Source of the DNA: Petrolisthes cinctipes
Taxonomy: Eukaryota > Arthropoda > Malacostraca > Decapoda > Porcellanidae
Length of the DNA: 64,000 nt
Assembly (NCBI GenBank): GCA_033782935.1
Contig: JAWQEG010000408.1
Location: forward strand, 372,001 to 436,000
Direction of reading: 5' to 3'
This document shows positions 21,240-32,680 of the stretch, piece by piece. The position numbers and the translations under genes are program-made. Position 1 is the first letter of the stretch; the number at the start of each line of letters is the position of its first letter. Below the pieces are notes generated by a model. That model searched no databases, was not told the DNA's origin, and saw only the letters and a program-made list of their open reading frames with translations.

Positions 21240-22400
21240 TAATTTTGCTACATACAATGAACTTCAGTAAACAGCAACTTTAATTTTAGTAGTGCATGAT
21301 AAATAATACAGGCATAGGCCTATATATATATTTTTTTACTGATACGTGTTTTCTATGAGGTATATCTACTCTTATTTTAAATACCATAATGTTTGGAAAT
21401 CAAATATAATATTTTCTATATGGATAAAATATATGGATTATCGAATGTTTTCAGTTTTGTTATTATAGTTTTGGAGCAGAAAATATTTTTATTTTAATTG
21501 GACAAATTGTACAGTATATTATTTTCTGTCTGATAATTTTGTGATAATTAAAATTCTTATATATATTCTTTTTTCGTAATGCCTGGATAATCTAAGGATT
21601 GTGAGTTTTGTTGTATTGCACTGTGGACACATTAATATTACTTTTATTTCATAATAATATATTTATTTTATAAACAACAAACCACTGTACTGTATATATA
21701 TCCAATATTTAATTAATAGTAATAGCATTTACAATACCTCTGTAATGTAGTATTATGTTGAGAACACATTGATATTACTTTTATATTATAATAAGGTTTT
21801 TATTTTATAAACAACAGACCACTGTATATTTTCAGGTACCGTATTTAATTACTGTAATAATAGTAGTACAGTAGCTCTGTAATGTAGTATTGTATTAAGG
21901 ACATATTAATATTACTTTTATTTTATAATAATGTATATACAGTATTTTGTTTACAGATTTATTGTATTAAGTTACCCAAATATATAATTATTGTTATTTG
22001 TGTTCTTAGTTTAAAGAGCTTATTATAATTGTATTCTTTACTAAGGGGACTCATTATATTTAATTGTTTTCATAATCAATAAAGAATGTTTTATTAATTA
22101 ACGTATTTAAAATAAAAATTGTTTTTTTTAACCATGTTTTATTCTTTATCCTATAATTATATGTACCAAATATAATGTATTACAAGTGTTTGCATTTCAA
22201 GAAAAAAACGGAATAAAATAATGATAATCCGTTTAATTAATTAATACGTTAAAGTAAACTTTAAGAAACTCTAAACGAAATATTTTAGAATGGCATTCAT
22301 ATGAGAATTGAAATAAAACAATTAATTTTTGTACAATGAGAACATTGTTTGTTGTTGATGACCGTCAACACTATAGCAGGTTGTTATTGAAGGAACTTGT
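21240..22400. other. AT-rich region downstream of the paralogue
   Basis: No gene visible. Three imperfect repeats of about 130 bp (21600-21960) share ATATTACTTTTAT and ACAACAGACCACTGTA. AATAAA motifs near 22078 could end a transcript. Confidence 0.4.
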
Positions 22401-22439
22401 CTCAGTATAAACAAGCAATGTACAGTACAGAGGGCACCT

Positions 22440-23818
22440 GCCACATTATTGGACGGAATCAAATACGGTAATTATCCCAAAAACGAAAAAGCCAAAGATA
22501 AATGAATACAGACCCATTGCACTGACAAACATTGGATATAAAATAATTAGAGCTGTTTTGAGAAATGGCATAGAAAAGCAAATAGAGAAAAATAATTGAG
22601 GGAAAGACAACCAAGCTGGATTTACTACAGGAGGGAGGATAGAAAATAACCTTCTCATTTTGAGGTACTGTATAGAAAATATGTATGCAAATAGAAAAAG
22701 CATTAGTAGTGATGTCAATAGACTTCGCAAAAGTTTTTGACAGCGTAATGAGAGAAGCAATGGTCGAGATGTTAATGGAATATAAGATAGTTGAAAAAAC
22801 TATACACGTGATAACTAAGTTATATGAAGGAGATAACACCAAGATAATATTGGGGGATAATGAGGACATTGTAATGCCAGTAGTGACTAGCGGGATAAGG
22901 CAGGGCTGCACGTCGACTACCAAATATGACCTACTCAATATTGGCAAGAAGCTGTGCCACACTACTAATAGACAAGACATATTGGAAGTGTGTGGCTATT
23001 CCAGCAGTACTGTATGCAGCTAATGTCATTGATTTAAACAAGGAAGATATTGAAAAGTGGCAAAGAATAGAAAACAGTGTGGGAAGAAAAATATTGGGAG
23101 TACCAAGTTACACACAGAAGGCAGCCATCAGAGGAGAAATAGGCATTGCAAGCATGAAGGCGCGGATAATGGAAGGACAGCTGAAATATTTGCAGTCTAT
23201 TCTGAGAGGAGAGAGAAATCGTCTACTTGAGAGAGTGATAGAGGAGATGAGAACTAAGACTATAAAAAATAGATGGATAAAAGGGATACTGGAAGACAGA
23301 AAAATGGTGGGGATTAGAGGAGAAAGAGTGACTAATAAAGATATCAGCAGGAAAGTGAGAGATTGGGACACAGGAGAATGGAAGAAAAATATGCAAAGTA
23401 AAGTGAGTTTAAAAGTGTACAGGGAATGGAGAGAGAAAATGGGAGGACAGGAGGGGACATATTATTATGACAACAGAGAGACGTCGATGATCTTATTCAG
23501 GTAGCCTATAGGAGTAACAACCTAAACCTGGCTGATAAAAATAGATTTAAAAATCAGCAGTCGACTGAGTGTGTGATGTGTGGTGAGGAAAAAGAAGATC
23601 TGAAACATTTCATCTTGCATTGTGTGACATACGAAGAAGTGAGAAGAGAAAACCTGGTACTGCAGCGCCCCTATCGGCAGGAGAACATTATAATCGGGAA
23701 CCTACTATTTGACAACAATATAATCGAAAAGAGCAAGGAAACAGTGTACAAGCTATGGAAAATAAGAGAAAAGGAAATTAAGAATAGTGCATCAAAGGAC
23801 ATAGATATCTCAAACTAG
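22440..23818 (+). pseudogene. LINE (non-LTR) reverse-transcriptase remnant
   Basis: Pieces of one polyprotein in shifting frames: NEYRPIALTNIGYKI (about 22500), QAGFTTGGR (about 22613), DFAKVFDS (about 22720) and SGIRQGCT (about 22889) are RT motifs in the usual order. The catalytic Y-x-D-D segment is missing, with a deletion near 22912-22925. The C-terminal part reads AVLYAANV, GRKILGVPSYT and a zinc-knuckle CVMCGEE-x9-HC at about 23573-23620. Frame changes, a TGA near 22598 and the loss of the 5' part mark it as dead. Affinity is with the Jockey/R1/I-like group in a broad sense. Confidence 0.8.
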
Positions 23819-24039
23819 ACCCAGACCGTAAAACCAGGTAGAAAACTAGCATGAGGAAGGTCCGATACAAAGGCAACACTTCCTACATACAACACATACT
23901 CATACTCAACAGAACCTTCCCACCTTGTTACCAAACTACACACCTTAACTTAGATTATAATAGACTACTGTTGTAAAACTATAACACTGGTAACACTGTC
24001 ACACCTCAACTTACAACAATATATATAATAATATTATTA

Positions 24040-24420
24040 GAGTCCACTTTGGGCCCATTAGCCTATATCAAACTCGTCAACTTTTCAAGTAGCCTACATA
24101 GCCTAATCTTGCCAGGCTGTTACCACACCATGTCCCTTGATATTAATATTAACACATTATAATAACTGTTGGAACACCATACGTTAATATAATTAGGGTC
24201 CACTTTGGGCCAGACTGTTACCACACCACGTCCCTTGATATTAATATTAACACATTATAATAACTGTTGGAACACCATACATTATTATAATTAGTGTCCA
24301 CTTTGGGCCAGACTGTTACCACACCACGTCCCTTCACATTAATATTAACACATTATAATAACTGTTGGAACACCATAAGTTATAAAATAGTAATACACCT
24401 CAACTCACAATATAATAATA
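24040..24420. repeat. About 115-bp tandem repeat
   Basis: Three or more units with GTCCACTTTGGGCCAGACTG, ACCACGTCCCTTGAT and TAACTGTTGGAACACCAT. The flanks at 23820-24040 and 24420-24760 show no gene. Confidence 0.75.
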
Positions 24421-24784
24421 ACCGGTAATTAGGGTCCACTTTGAGTCTATAATATCAAACTCGTCAACTCTTCAAGTAGCCTACATCCCGGTAGTTTGCC
24501 CAGGTTAGGTCCCGGTAGTCTAGGTTAGGTTAGGTCAGAATAATTTCCAAATTGTTTGTAAAACGTGGCCCCATTTCCGAGAGAAACACCATAGATGAAA
24601 AGTGTCTTAGAATTGTCCAAAATAGTGGGTAATGATACTAAAATATACAATATAGTGAACCCAGTACTTACCTACTTTTACTTACATAATAAATGATGTT
24701 ACTCTATATAAGAGTTTAGGAATAAACAGATACAAAAGATTCTTACCTTTCTCATCTCATTTCTTTCTGTAACTCCAAGTCAAG

Positions 24785-24930
24785 TCAGTTCTCGTACAAA
24801 ATTTCATCTATATCAATCCATGACTTTTCCTTACAATGTTTAGTAGAGTATTCTTTTGTACTTTTTTCCCAAAGAACTGGTTTGTCTTGGACGCTTTGAA
24901 TATATAAATAAATCCACGTTAATCTGGTTG
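24785..24930 (-). pseudogene. MADF-domain-like fragment
   Basis: On the minus strand an open frame reads KPVLWEKSTKEY, then KSWIDIDEIL and a stop at 24785. This fits the first half of a MADF (Myb/SANT-like) DNA-binding domain: P-V-L-W, K-x-Y and W-x-x-I. No start and no second half are visible. It could be an exon (AG lies at its 5' side) or a remnant. Confidence 0.35.
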
Positions 24931-24974
24931 TGTTTCCTGGCATACTTTGGAGGAATCAAGTTACTCCAACGTAC

Positions 24975-25640
24975 TAAAAGTATTACTATCCTCATAAAAC
25001 ACAAACTTAATTAATAAAACGTATTTAAAGTTATAATTATTCACTTTATATATTACGTTAATTATAAATATTTTGTGTTCACTCGAGAAATAAATAAATG
25101 TAAAGATTCAGACATTTTAACTAACGTTAGATGATTATTTTTAACACTCACAACTTTTAATAACAATAATTATTTCTATTTTTCTATATTGTGGACAAAG
25201 GCGGTAATAATTATTGTGATATAGCAGATTTCTATTATATGAGAATGACACACACACACATCCTTACCTCACACAAGTTAATGGTAAACTGATAACATTT
25301 TGCCGCCAAATTGCCGGTGTCTTCAAACCTTGGCTATATTCCTTCATAAAACTAGCCCAATATCCAGCCAACACTAGCCCAAACATTCAACCATATAACC
25401 AATTTATTGCTTAGTACTGCATTAATTATATTGATATTTAATACAATTAATATAAATAATATATTATAATACCTGTCAAGTACTGTAATATCATAGAAGT
25501 AACCCTACAACATTAAATATATAACTCAGTTTGTATAAGTAACTATTATAGCCATATTGGGCGTGAAAATATCTTTATAAAGCAACACTGTTCAATGGAG
25601 AGAAAAACTGTTTAAAAATTCAAATTAATATACATTGTAC
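24975..25640. repeat. Segmental duplication, copy A
   Basis: Resembles 60995-61900 along its length: ACTCGAGAAAT, then GGCTATATTCCTTCATAAAA, then TTGCTTAGTACTGCATTAAT, then AATGGAGAGAA in the same order. No gene is visible in either copy. It may be an old dispersed repeat or a promoter region. Confidence 0.65.
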
Positions 25641-25659
25641 AGTAGGAATTGTTTTGTGT

Positions 25660-25800
25660 TTGTGTGTGTGTGTGTGTTTGTGCTTAACGCCTATCGACTA
25701 CCTGATGGTCATTAAGGCGACTTAAGTACATTGTGATAAAAAAAAAGTGTGTACGTGGATAATTTTGTGTGTGTGTGTGTCGGTGTGTGTGTGTGTGTGT
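25660..25800. repeat. (GT)n tracts
   Basis: Two GT tracts at about 25657-25680 and 25767-25800. Confidence 0.8.
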
Positions 25801-25859
25801 CCTCCTTCACTGCTTGTTGTGAGTCGGCATAAAGGAGATATTTGTTGATGTTTTGGAGA

Positions 25860-25939
25860 GTGAACGAGCAGACGGTGTTATTAATAATTTATTAATAATT
25901 TATAATTAATAAATTAAGTAAATTACTCTGCTCGTTCAC
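25860..25939. other. 13-bp perfect inverted repeat around an AT-rich loop
   Basis: GTGAACGAGCAGA at 25860-25872 pairs with its complement at 25927-25939. The loop is almost entirely A/T. It sits just beyond the stop of the cold-shock-domain pseudogene. Confidence 0.6.
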
Positions 25940-26830
25940 ACCTCCCAAACCTGGAAGACGTCGGGGTCCCGGCAGCATGTGGTGTATTGGGAGAAGAGGT
26001 TAAGGCGAGGAGAGGCAGACATCCACCACTCTACGGTGACAGTAGGTGGTAGTGGTGTTGGTGGACTGTCTGTCCTCTTCCTCTTCCCCACCGTCTGCCA
26101 TCCCCCTTCATCCTCCAGGTCCATGTTGTCGCCGGTGGAATCATCTTTAGTGGTGGTGGAGGTGGAGTGGGAACTGGTGTCTATGTCCTCCTCCATCTCG
26201 GGGTCTTGTTGGGCAGGCTCAGGTGGTGATGCCTTCCCAACATTCCCACTGTTGAGTGGTGGACGAGGTAACATCAATCGGCGACGGGGGTGGGCCAGAG
26301 GTGGGGTTGTTGGCACGTCCGCTCTGCTGCTCCTCCTCTGTCGTGCCGGTTTGTCGCCTCGTTTCTTGGTGGTGGTGGTAGTGGTGGTGGGTGGTTTTAA
26401 ATCGGGAGAAATGACGATTGGTGGCAAGCCATTTCTCCCGAAGATGTCTTGAAGGAGGTCAGATAATATAATAAGGCAACAGCAGTCTTGGTGCAGATGG
26501 TGACGATGTCTGCCTGCTGCTGCCGTCCTTGCAATGGTTGATCAAGCATCGGTCGTCTTCCCTCCACGGGCATGGAGTGAGCCGAGGACTTTACCACCAT
26601 CAAGTCCGGCTACGTTGGTAGCTTCCACGCCCTTCCTACCTTCATCCACAGTAAAGGACACCTCCTCTCCATCCCTCATTGATGGTGGTGAGGTAGTGGT
26701 AACAGAAAGAAGGATGCCCTTCCTGTGAACTAAGTAAACATTATTGTTGCTCGTCACGAAGCCATAACCCTTCAAATTATTAAACTACTTCACCCTGCCA
26801 ACAAGAGGGTTGGCAGGGGAATGTCCTTCC
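25936..26830 (-). pseudogene. Broken cold-shock-domain (CSD) gene
   Basis: Read on the minus strand from about 26810: GRVK-stop-FNNLKGYGFVTS, then VYLVH, then a DGEEVSFTV/GRKGVEATNVAG segment to a stop at 26542. This is the CSD layout (RNP1-like KGYGFV, RNP2-like VYLVH). The conserved Trp of KWFN is TAG at 26785-26787. Two further frame changes lead to a basic, Pro/Thr-rich part and an acidic segment with DEGGWQTVGKRKR, ending at 25936. The tail does not look like a Y-box protein and may be ORF1 or gag-like. Either a decayed CSD fusion or a retroelement ORF. Confidence 0.6.
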
Positions 26831-26839
26831 CCCCACGGC

Positions 26840-27630
26840 TGGTGTTACTCTACTTGTCCATCAATGTCTATAATTATAATAACATTGGTCCACACCTCCC
26901 GAACCTGGAACAAGTCTCAATCCAAATGGTCATCACAACAACGATGAGTGGATCGTTATTACAAGTTCACAACAATACCTGCTTTGTCTGCCGACCACAT
27001 TACACAGGAGGAGAAAACCTTAACACACACACACACACGTACACTTCTCCACATATACACACTCTATCACTCTATATATATATCGACTTAATAACCATTA
27101 CGTAGTCTATAGACGTTAAGCCCAAATAACACACACACTGCTAGAAGCAGAATTGTATGAGCTTTCCAATACTGCCATCATAATATGTATATCACCAAGC
27201 GTTTCTGAGCGAACAAATAAAAACTCTGACCTTCTGATGGTGGAGGTGTTGGTAGTGAGGGAGGTACAGTCGGCCACAACAACAAACACCGCCCCTAAAC
27301 TATACATCTTTTATCCTTTTCCATCATAAAATTGAGTTTTGCTTGGCATTTGTTATACATTTGTAGGATATTGTTTTATAGCCCTGTGAAATTCGGATAT
27401 CCTTTTATTTCAGTGCCTTGTAGCACCACACCTCTTAGAAGTAAGGAAAATGATGATGGTGGTGGTGGCACGCACAAGTAGGCCTACTGGACGTGATTAC
27501 TTCAAAAATGCCAGCCTTACTGTGTGTGTGTGTCTGTGTACTTATAAAGTTGGATATTGTGCTCAGTGTGATACAGATCAAAGTAACTTTCTACACACAC
27601 ACACACACACACACACATGTTGCTGGAGGT
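26840..27630. other. Non-coding stretch with (AC)n tracts
   Basis: No gene seen. CACACCTCCCGAACCTGGAA at 26892 nearly repeats 25937-25956, so this 20-bp phrase flanks the CSD pseudogene on both sides. (AC)n or (TG)n tracts lie at 27022-27040, 27520-27535 and 27594-27617. Confidence 0.4.
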
Positions 27631-27631
27631 A

Positions 27632-27827
27632 CAGCCACAATCAAATTTCCACCAACACTTTCCTTCCATCGTAGTAAATAAAGAACACTTGAATTATTTT
27701 GCAGCATCTCATAATAATAATTGAGGGGGTTGAGTTGACATAAGTTGTTGTATGATTATATTTCGATATGATACTGATTTACTTGCACGATGGAAGGAAA
27801 GTGTTGGTGGTTATTTGATTATGGCTG
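27632..27827. mobile_element. TA-flanked MITE, copy 1
   Basis: 196 bp with about 40-bp terminal inverted repeats (left CAGCCACAATCAAATTTCCA, right its near-complement ending GATTATGGCTG), flanked by TA. Fits a Tc1/mariner-type non-autonomous element. A relative lies at 41503-41712. Confidence 0.8.
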
Positions 27828-27939
27828 TACAATACCAGTATAGGGGATGACGTGGCCATTGTCACTGTTTCATTATTAACATTCTCATTTCCATTTTGAC
27901 TGCTCTCTCTTACTGGAAATGATTGTTCATTTTTCACAT

Positions 27940-28250
27940 CACTTATGTCATCATCATCATCATCATCAACATTTCCATAAAGGAATTGGATATTCCACCT
28001 ATTACTTACTGATTTATTTGCCATTATTTGAAAACAATATATATCTATATCTATATGATTGATACAACATTGCTCTGTCCCTCAAAAACGACAAGAAAAA
28101 TATATGTTGCAATAAATCACACCAATATAACTTTATATCTAGATCAATAGGAAGACACTTTTGTTGAGCTCTGTAATCCATGGGTGTGGATGGCTAAACA
28201 ATTTAATTTATGACCAACACCATGAGTTGATAGGCATAAAGCCCTAATTT
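27940..28250. other. Non-coding stretch with (CAT)n
   Basis: A short ATC microsatellite at about 27948-27968, followed by AT-rich sequence. A minus-strand ORF over 27779-28024 is Asp/Asn-rich and partly made of the MITE end. I do not accept it as a gene. Confidence 0.35.
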
Positions 28251-28958
28251 TTTTTTATACCCGGCTGTAAGAGTAAGGATTATACCCGGCTGTAAGAGCA
28301 AGGATTATAACCGGCTGTAAGAGCAAGGATTATACCCGGCTGTAAGAGCATGAATTATACCCGGCTGTAAGAGCAAGGATTATACCCGGCTGTAAGACTA
28401 AGGATTATACCCGGCTGTAAGAGTAAGGATTATACCCGGCTGTAAGAGTAAGGATTATAACCGGCTGTAAGAGCAAGGATTATACCCGGCTGTAAGAGCA
28501 TGAATTATACCCGGCTGTAAGACTAAGGATTATACCCGGCTGTAAGAGTAAGGATTATACCCGGCTGTAAGAGCAAGGATTATAACCGGCTGTAAGAGCA
28601 AGGATTATACCCGGCTGTAAGAGCAAGGATTATAACCGGCTGTAAGAGCAAGGATTATAACCGGCTGTAAGAGCAAGGATTATACCCGGCTGTAAGAGCA
28701 TGAATTATACCCGGCTGTAAGAGCAAGGATTATACCCGGCTGTAAGACTAAGGATTATACCCGGCTGTAAGAGTAAGGATTATACCCGGCTGTAAGAGTA
28801 AGGATTATAACCGGCTGTAAGAGTAAGGATTATACCCGGCTGTAAGAGCATGAATTATACCCGGCTGTAAGAGCAAGGATTATACCCGGCTGTAAGACTA
28901 AGGATTATACCCGGCTGTAAGAGTAAGGATTATACCCGGCTGTAAGAGTAAGGATTAT
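28251..28958. repeat. 25-bp minisatellite, about 28 units
   Basis: Units of GGATTATACCCGGCTGTAAGAGCAA with variants at three places: ATACCC or ATAACC, GAG or GAC, and TAA, CAA or CATGA. The order of variants repeats over several units, suggesting a higher-order repeat of about 8-9 units. Confidence 0.9.
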
Positions 28959-29092
28959 AATCTTGTAGACTGAGGGAAGATGTGTTGATGTAACAACACT
29001 GACCGGTACTGCCTTAATGACCTTCATAAATGTTAATAGGCATAAAACCCAAAATGTTCATTATGTGGTAGCTAGGCATATAGCCTAAACAT

Positions 29093-29256
29093 AACGATAG
29101 CGCTAGCGCCCCTTCGGCCCCAGCCACTCCCTTTCAGTTTTTCATCTGTCCCTCTTCATTTTATTTCCTTCCTGCTTGCTGTCACACCTCTCTATCACCT
29201 TTCTCTGGCGATATATGACCTCGCTGTTGCGGCACCTAATATCAATCAATCAATCA
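29093..29256 (+). mobile_element. SINE-like retroposon, dispersed copy
   Basis: Same family as the SINE in the gene units but in plus orientation, ending in TAATATCAATCAATCAATCA. It is diverged from the copies in the units and starts at GCGCCCCTTCGGCCCC. Confidence 0.75.
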
Positions 29257-29287
29257 ATATTGAGTGCTGATAAGAGACGGAAGTTCC

Positions 29288-29965
29288 CAGAGACTAACAT
29301 TATAAAGAAGTTCCAGCATCAGTTGACTGTATAATTATTACATGTACAGTACTAACATTATAAAGAAGTTCTAACATCAGTTTACTGTATTATTATTATA
29401 TGTACAGTACTAACATTATAAAGAAGTTCTAACATCAGTTTACTGTATTATTATTACATGTACAGTACTAACATTATAAAGAAGTTCCAGCATCAGTTTA
29501 CTGTATTATTATTACATGTACAGTACTAACATTATAAAGAAGTTCCAGCATCAGTTTACTGTATTATTATTACATGTACAGTACTAACATTATAAAGAAG
29601 TTCCAGCATCAGTTTACTGTATTATTATTAGGCTACATATATATTACTGTCACTCATCAAAAGGTTCTAACATCAGTTCACTGTATAATTATTAGGCTAC
29701 ATATATATTACTGTCACTCATCAAAAGGTTCTAACATCAGTTCACTGTATTATTAGGCTACATATATATTACTGTCACTCATCAAAAGGTTTTAACATCA
29801 GTTCACTGTATTATTAGGCTACATACATATTACTGTCACTCATCAAAAGGTTTTAACATCTGTTCACTGTATTATTAGGCTACATATATATTACTGTCAC
29901 TCATCAAAAGGTTTTAACATCAGTTCACTGTATTATCAGGCTACATATATATTACTGTCACTCAT
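29288..29965. repeat. Two linked minisatellites
   Basis: 29288-29640 has about six units of about 58 bp with ACTAACATTATAAAGAAGTT and CATCAGTTTACTGTATTATT. 29630-29965 has about six units of about 61 bp with AGGCTACATATATATTACTG and AACATCAGTTCACTGTATTA. The two share the CATCAGTT(T/C)ACTGTATTATT core, so the second probably grew from the first. Confidence 0.85.
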
Positions 29966-30008
29966 CAGGAAGCTTTGTTGTTCAACTCTTAATTTGAATA
30001 ATGTTTGA

Positions 30009-30173
30009 GTGAAGGTCGGGAATAATGAAAGTATAAGAATATTTCGGTCCCGGAAAGAAATTGAAGAAGATTGTAAAGTTTTGAAATGCATTAGTTGTGG
30101 AAGTTATGGCTATGTTCATCTGGTGCGTTCTAAAGAATTATATACTTGTAGTGAGAAAGACAGTGAAGGACAA
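30009..30173 (+). other. Possible terminal exon with a Cys motif
   Basis: An open frame without ATG reads RSRKEIEEDCKVLKC, ISCGSYGYVHLV, then TCSEKDSEGQ and a stop. The C-x2-CGS-x3-H and later Y-x-C spacing could belong to a zinc-binding finger of PHD type. The upstream splice acceptor is weak. Exon, remnant or chance. Confidence 0.25.
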
Positions 30174-30215
30174 TAAAATGCAAGATGTATTTATTATAGG
30201 TTTAACATTATAGAC

Positions 30216-30410
30216 TATTTCCTTCAAGGTGTTGAGACTTACCTTGGAAACCTTTAATACTCTTATGTTTTTTAAAGATGACAATTATATATATTATATA
30301 AAACCTGACTATATTACCTTCAAGGTGTTGAGACTTACCTTGGAAAGATCTTTAATACTCTTATGTTTTTTAAAGATGACAATTATATATATTATATAAA
30401 ACCTGACTCA
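30216..30410. repeat. Two-copy tandem repeat of about 95 bp
   Basis: Both copies contain TTCAAGGTGTTGAGACTTAC and TTTAAAGATGACAATTATAT. Confidence 0.75.
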
Positions 30411-30680
30411 AGTCTTACTAAAGCCATGTCCACACTGAGTCACATGTTGAGTGATGTGATGCAGGTAAATACTAGGTACAAATACCTACAGCATACTGAA
30501 TTATTATTTTATCAACATTCAAATATGTGAAAGTAACTTGATGGTACCGTAAGAAAAAAAATTATTGGCGATAGATATGTGGCAACTTCTTTCCTCCTTC
30601 CCACCTCTCTTTTTCTCTCTCTCTTTGGTACAAATACTGTAGTAGTAGTAACTCCATTTAACATTAACATAATATTACAG

Positions 30681-30779
30681 ATCTCCCAGAAGCAGCTACA
30701 AATTATATTAAGGATGACCATGGAAACGTGAAAGGAGCCACTGTAATAGCAGACAAAATATCCTCTTCTGAACCGGAAA
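30681..30779 (+). other. Candidate host-gene exon A
   Basis: A 99-bp segment has a 3' splice site at its left (AATATTACAG) and a near-consensus donor at its right (GAAA then GTAAGTG). Only one of the three frames is open. It encodes LPEAATNYIKDDHGN, VKGATVIADK and ISSSEPE. The product is not recognised. Confidence 0.4.
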
Positions 30780-30940
30780 GTAAGTGTTTATTATAATGTT
30801 ATAAATATTATGAACTGCTGATATTTCTGCAAAGTACTTTTCCATTTAATAAGTTAACTTTGTCATAAAAAGAACATAATATAAATCAGTGGAACCACTT
30901 GAAAATCAGCCACATAAATTGTGGGTACTGCAGCTTAGAG

Positions 30941-31261
30941 CAGTGGTTCTCAACCTTTTTCAGTCCATTCCCCCCTTCATGAATTCTCAACATTCATGTG
31001 GCTCCCCTGCATATTTTCCCAAATCCCATCCCGCCCCCCCAAAAAAATGTTTAAATAAAATAAAAACAAAATGTTTATGTATATTCAACTACCGGGAAGT
31101 AAAAAAAAATTCAGTCTTCGGCCAGGACAGAGTGATGCAAGTTTTTTTTTTTTTTTTTGTCCATGGCAAGAATTGTATAATTTGTGACAGCCCGCCATTC
31201 CCCCCCTAAATTCTTGCCATTGACCCCTTGGGGTCCATGGCACCCAGGTTGAGAACCACTG
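30941..31261. mobile_element. hAT MITE
   Basis: 321 bp bounded by CAGTGGTTCTCAACC and its complement, the classic hAT-type end. It is flanked by the exact 8-bp target duplication GCTTAGAG (30933-30940 and 31262-31269). The interior is non-coding with A- and T-runs. Confidence 0.92.
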
Positions 31262-31319
31262 GCTTAGAGAGAGACAGAAGAGGCCAGGGTGTGGGAGAGG
31301 ATGCCAAATTCCTCATTTC

Positions 31320-31490
31320 TGGATAGAACCAGCCCTCACCAGTGGGAAAAGGTGATAAGAGATGTGGGACAGCAAGTACGAAGGAAAGAGAAGGAACGGA
31401 GGGATAGTTGAAGAACTGAAAAGAATTGGCTTGGGCCGAAGGGACACCCAAACCCTTAAAGTACTGCCCACATCACCGTAGGCAATACTT
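31320..31490 (-). mobile_element. SINE-like retroposon, degenerate copy
   Basis: Diverged copy of the dispersed SINE family in minus orientation: GGGACAGCAAGTACGAAGGA, GATAGTTGAAGAACTGAAAA and GGGCCGAAGGGACACCCAAA match the unit copies with changes. The following 31500-31880 has an ORF without a convincing start, ending near a donor-like GAGAGGTAACAG at 31857-31868. Confidence 0.6.
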
Positions 31491-31884
31491 CCCTTATGTG
31501 GACCAGACAGTAGTGTTATATAGTGTTAAGAGTGAGGTGCAGGCCCCGGGGTAGCAAGTGTTGGACAGTGGGACAGGCCAGACTATTAATAGTGTTCTAT
31601 AGTGTTAGAGTGAGACACTCGGCATAAGTGATACTCAGTGAAGGGAGCTCCCTTTCATTCCTGCAACAAGCCAAGGTGGCCGGTAGCCCAACCTCAAACG
31701 AGCAGAGACTACATTGTGCCTACAAACCATGAGGCCACAGTGATGGTAGGAATACTCGTGACGGCAGACAGACTCATAGTGGAAGATGGAGACGCTATAG
31801 AGCCTCTCTGCATCCCTACACCGCTGTACAGGGAGGAGAGCAGCAGAACCAACTCTAAGAGAGGTAACAGTTCAGGGGGAGAGC

Positions 31885-32060
31885 CACCCTAACCTAACCA
31901 AACCCTAACCTAACTAAGCCTAACCTAATCAAACTTAACCTAGACTAACCTAACCTAGACTAATCTAACCAAACCTATACTAAATAAGCCTATAACCTAA
32001 CCTAACTTATCCTAACCTAGACTAACTTAACCTAACCCAGACTAACTTAACCTAACCGGA
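31885..32060. repeat. Degenerate CCTAA/CCTAAC tract
   Basis: Irregular repeats of CCTAACC, CTAGACTAACC and related forms. Arthropod telomeres are (TTAGG)n, so this may be an old interstitial telomere-like tract or simple AACCT satellite. Confidence 0.6.
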
Positions 32061-32190
32061 CCCAACGTCAGGCACAATCACTATGCCATGAAATTTCCTT
32101 TAATTAAAAATGTATGGAGGCTTTGCGGAGCCTCGAACTCACGATACTCAGTATTCCACACAGACGCTATAACCAACTACACTACTATCT
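32040..32190 (-). mobile_element. tRNA-derived SINE head
   Basis: On the minus strand an A box TAGTGTAGTTGG (32173-32184) and a B box with GAGTTCGAGGC (32130-32140) have pol III spacing. The about 75-bp tRNA-like part is decayed in the anticodon arm and followed by a non-tRNA body, so this is a SINE and not a working tRNA gene. Confidence 0.6.
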
Positions 32191-32680
32191 AGCTACATTC
32201 AATGTGGTAGACGTTATATCTATAATAAATAAATACTTGTATCTACTAATGATAGATGTGCTAACTGGCTGGACCAATCTGAGACGTCATAGGCAAACCT
32301 CTCTCTCTCTCTCTCTCCAAGAAGGGTGTGACCTTGAAAGTTGGTAGAAGCAGTGATCATCGTGGTGTCCTTCCTCTCCCTCCCGGCTTCAGTCCTTTAA
32401 CAGCTACAATACTGGTAGTGAGTTTTGGTCCTATTATAATACACACACACACACACATGATACTAATATCGATCAGACCTATAGTAAGATAGGAGTGTTG
32501 TGAGTATTCACACAGTTTTATAATGTGTTGATATTGGAGTCAAGGGGAGTGGTCTGGTGACAAGGTTGGAAAGTTATGTAGGTGTAGACTGTAGAGTGTT
32601 GATAAGTTTGATATTATTATGGACCCAAACTTGTACCAAAGTAATATATTGTGGTGAGGTAAAGGTCAGTACCAACACAT

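Noticed and set aside
26821..27105. Plus-strand ORF of 94 codons.
   Set aside because: It ends in (CA)n-derived His/Thr residues and has no recognisable domain.
28251..28958. CRISPR-like array of 25-bp repeats.
   Set aside because: Units are contiguous with no unique spacers and the genome is eukaryotic; it is a minisatellite.
31638..31892. 84-codon plus-strand ORF.
   Set aside because: It begins at GTG, no acceptor is clear and no motif is recognised; the donor-like site at its end is not enough to call an exon.
32115..32190. Functional tRNA gene on the minus strand.
   Set aside because: A and B boxes are present, but the anticodon arm and acceptor stem do not pair well; a SINE head fits better.
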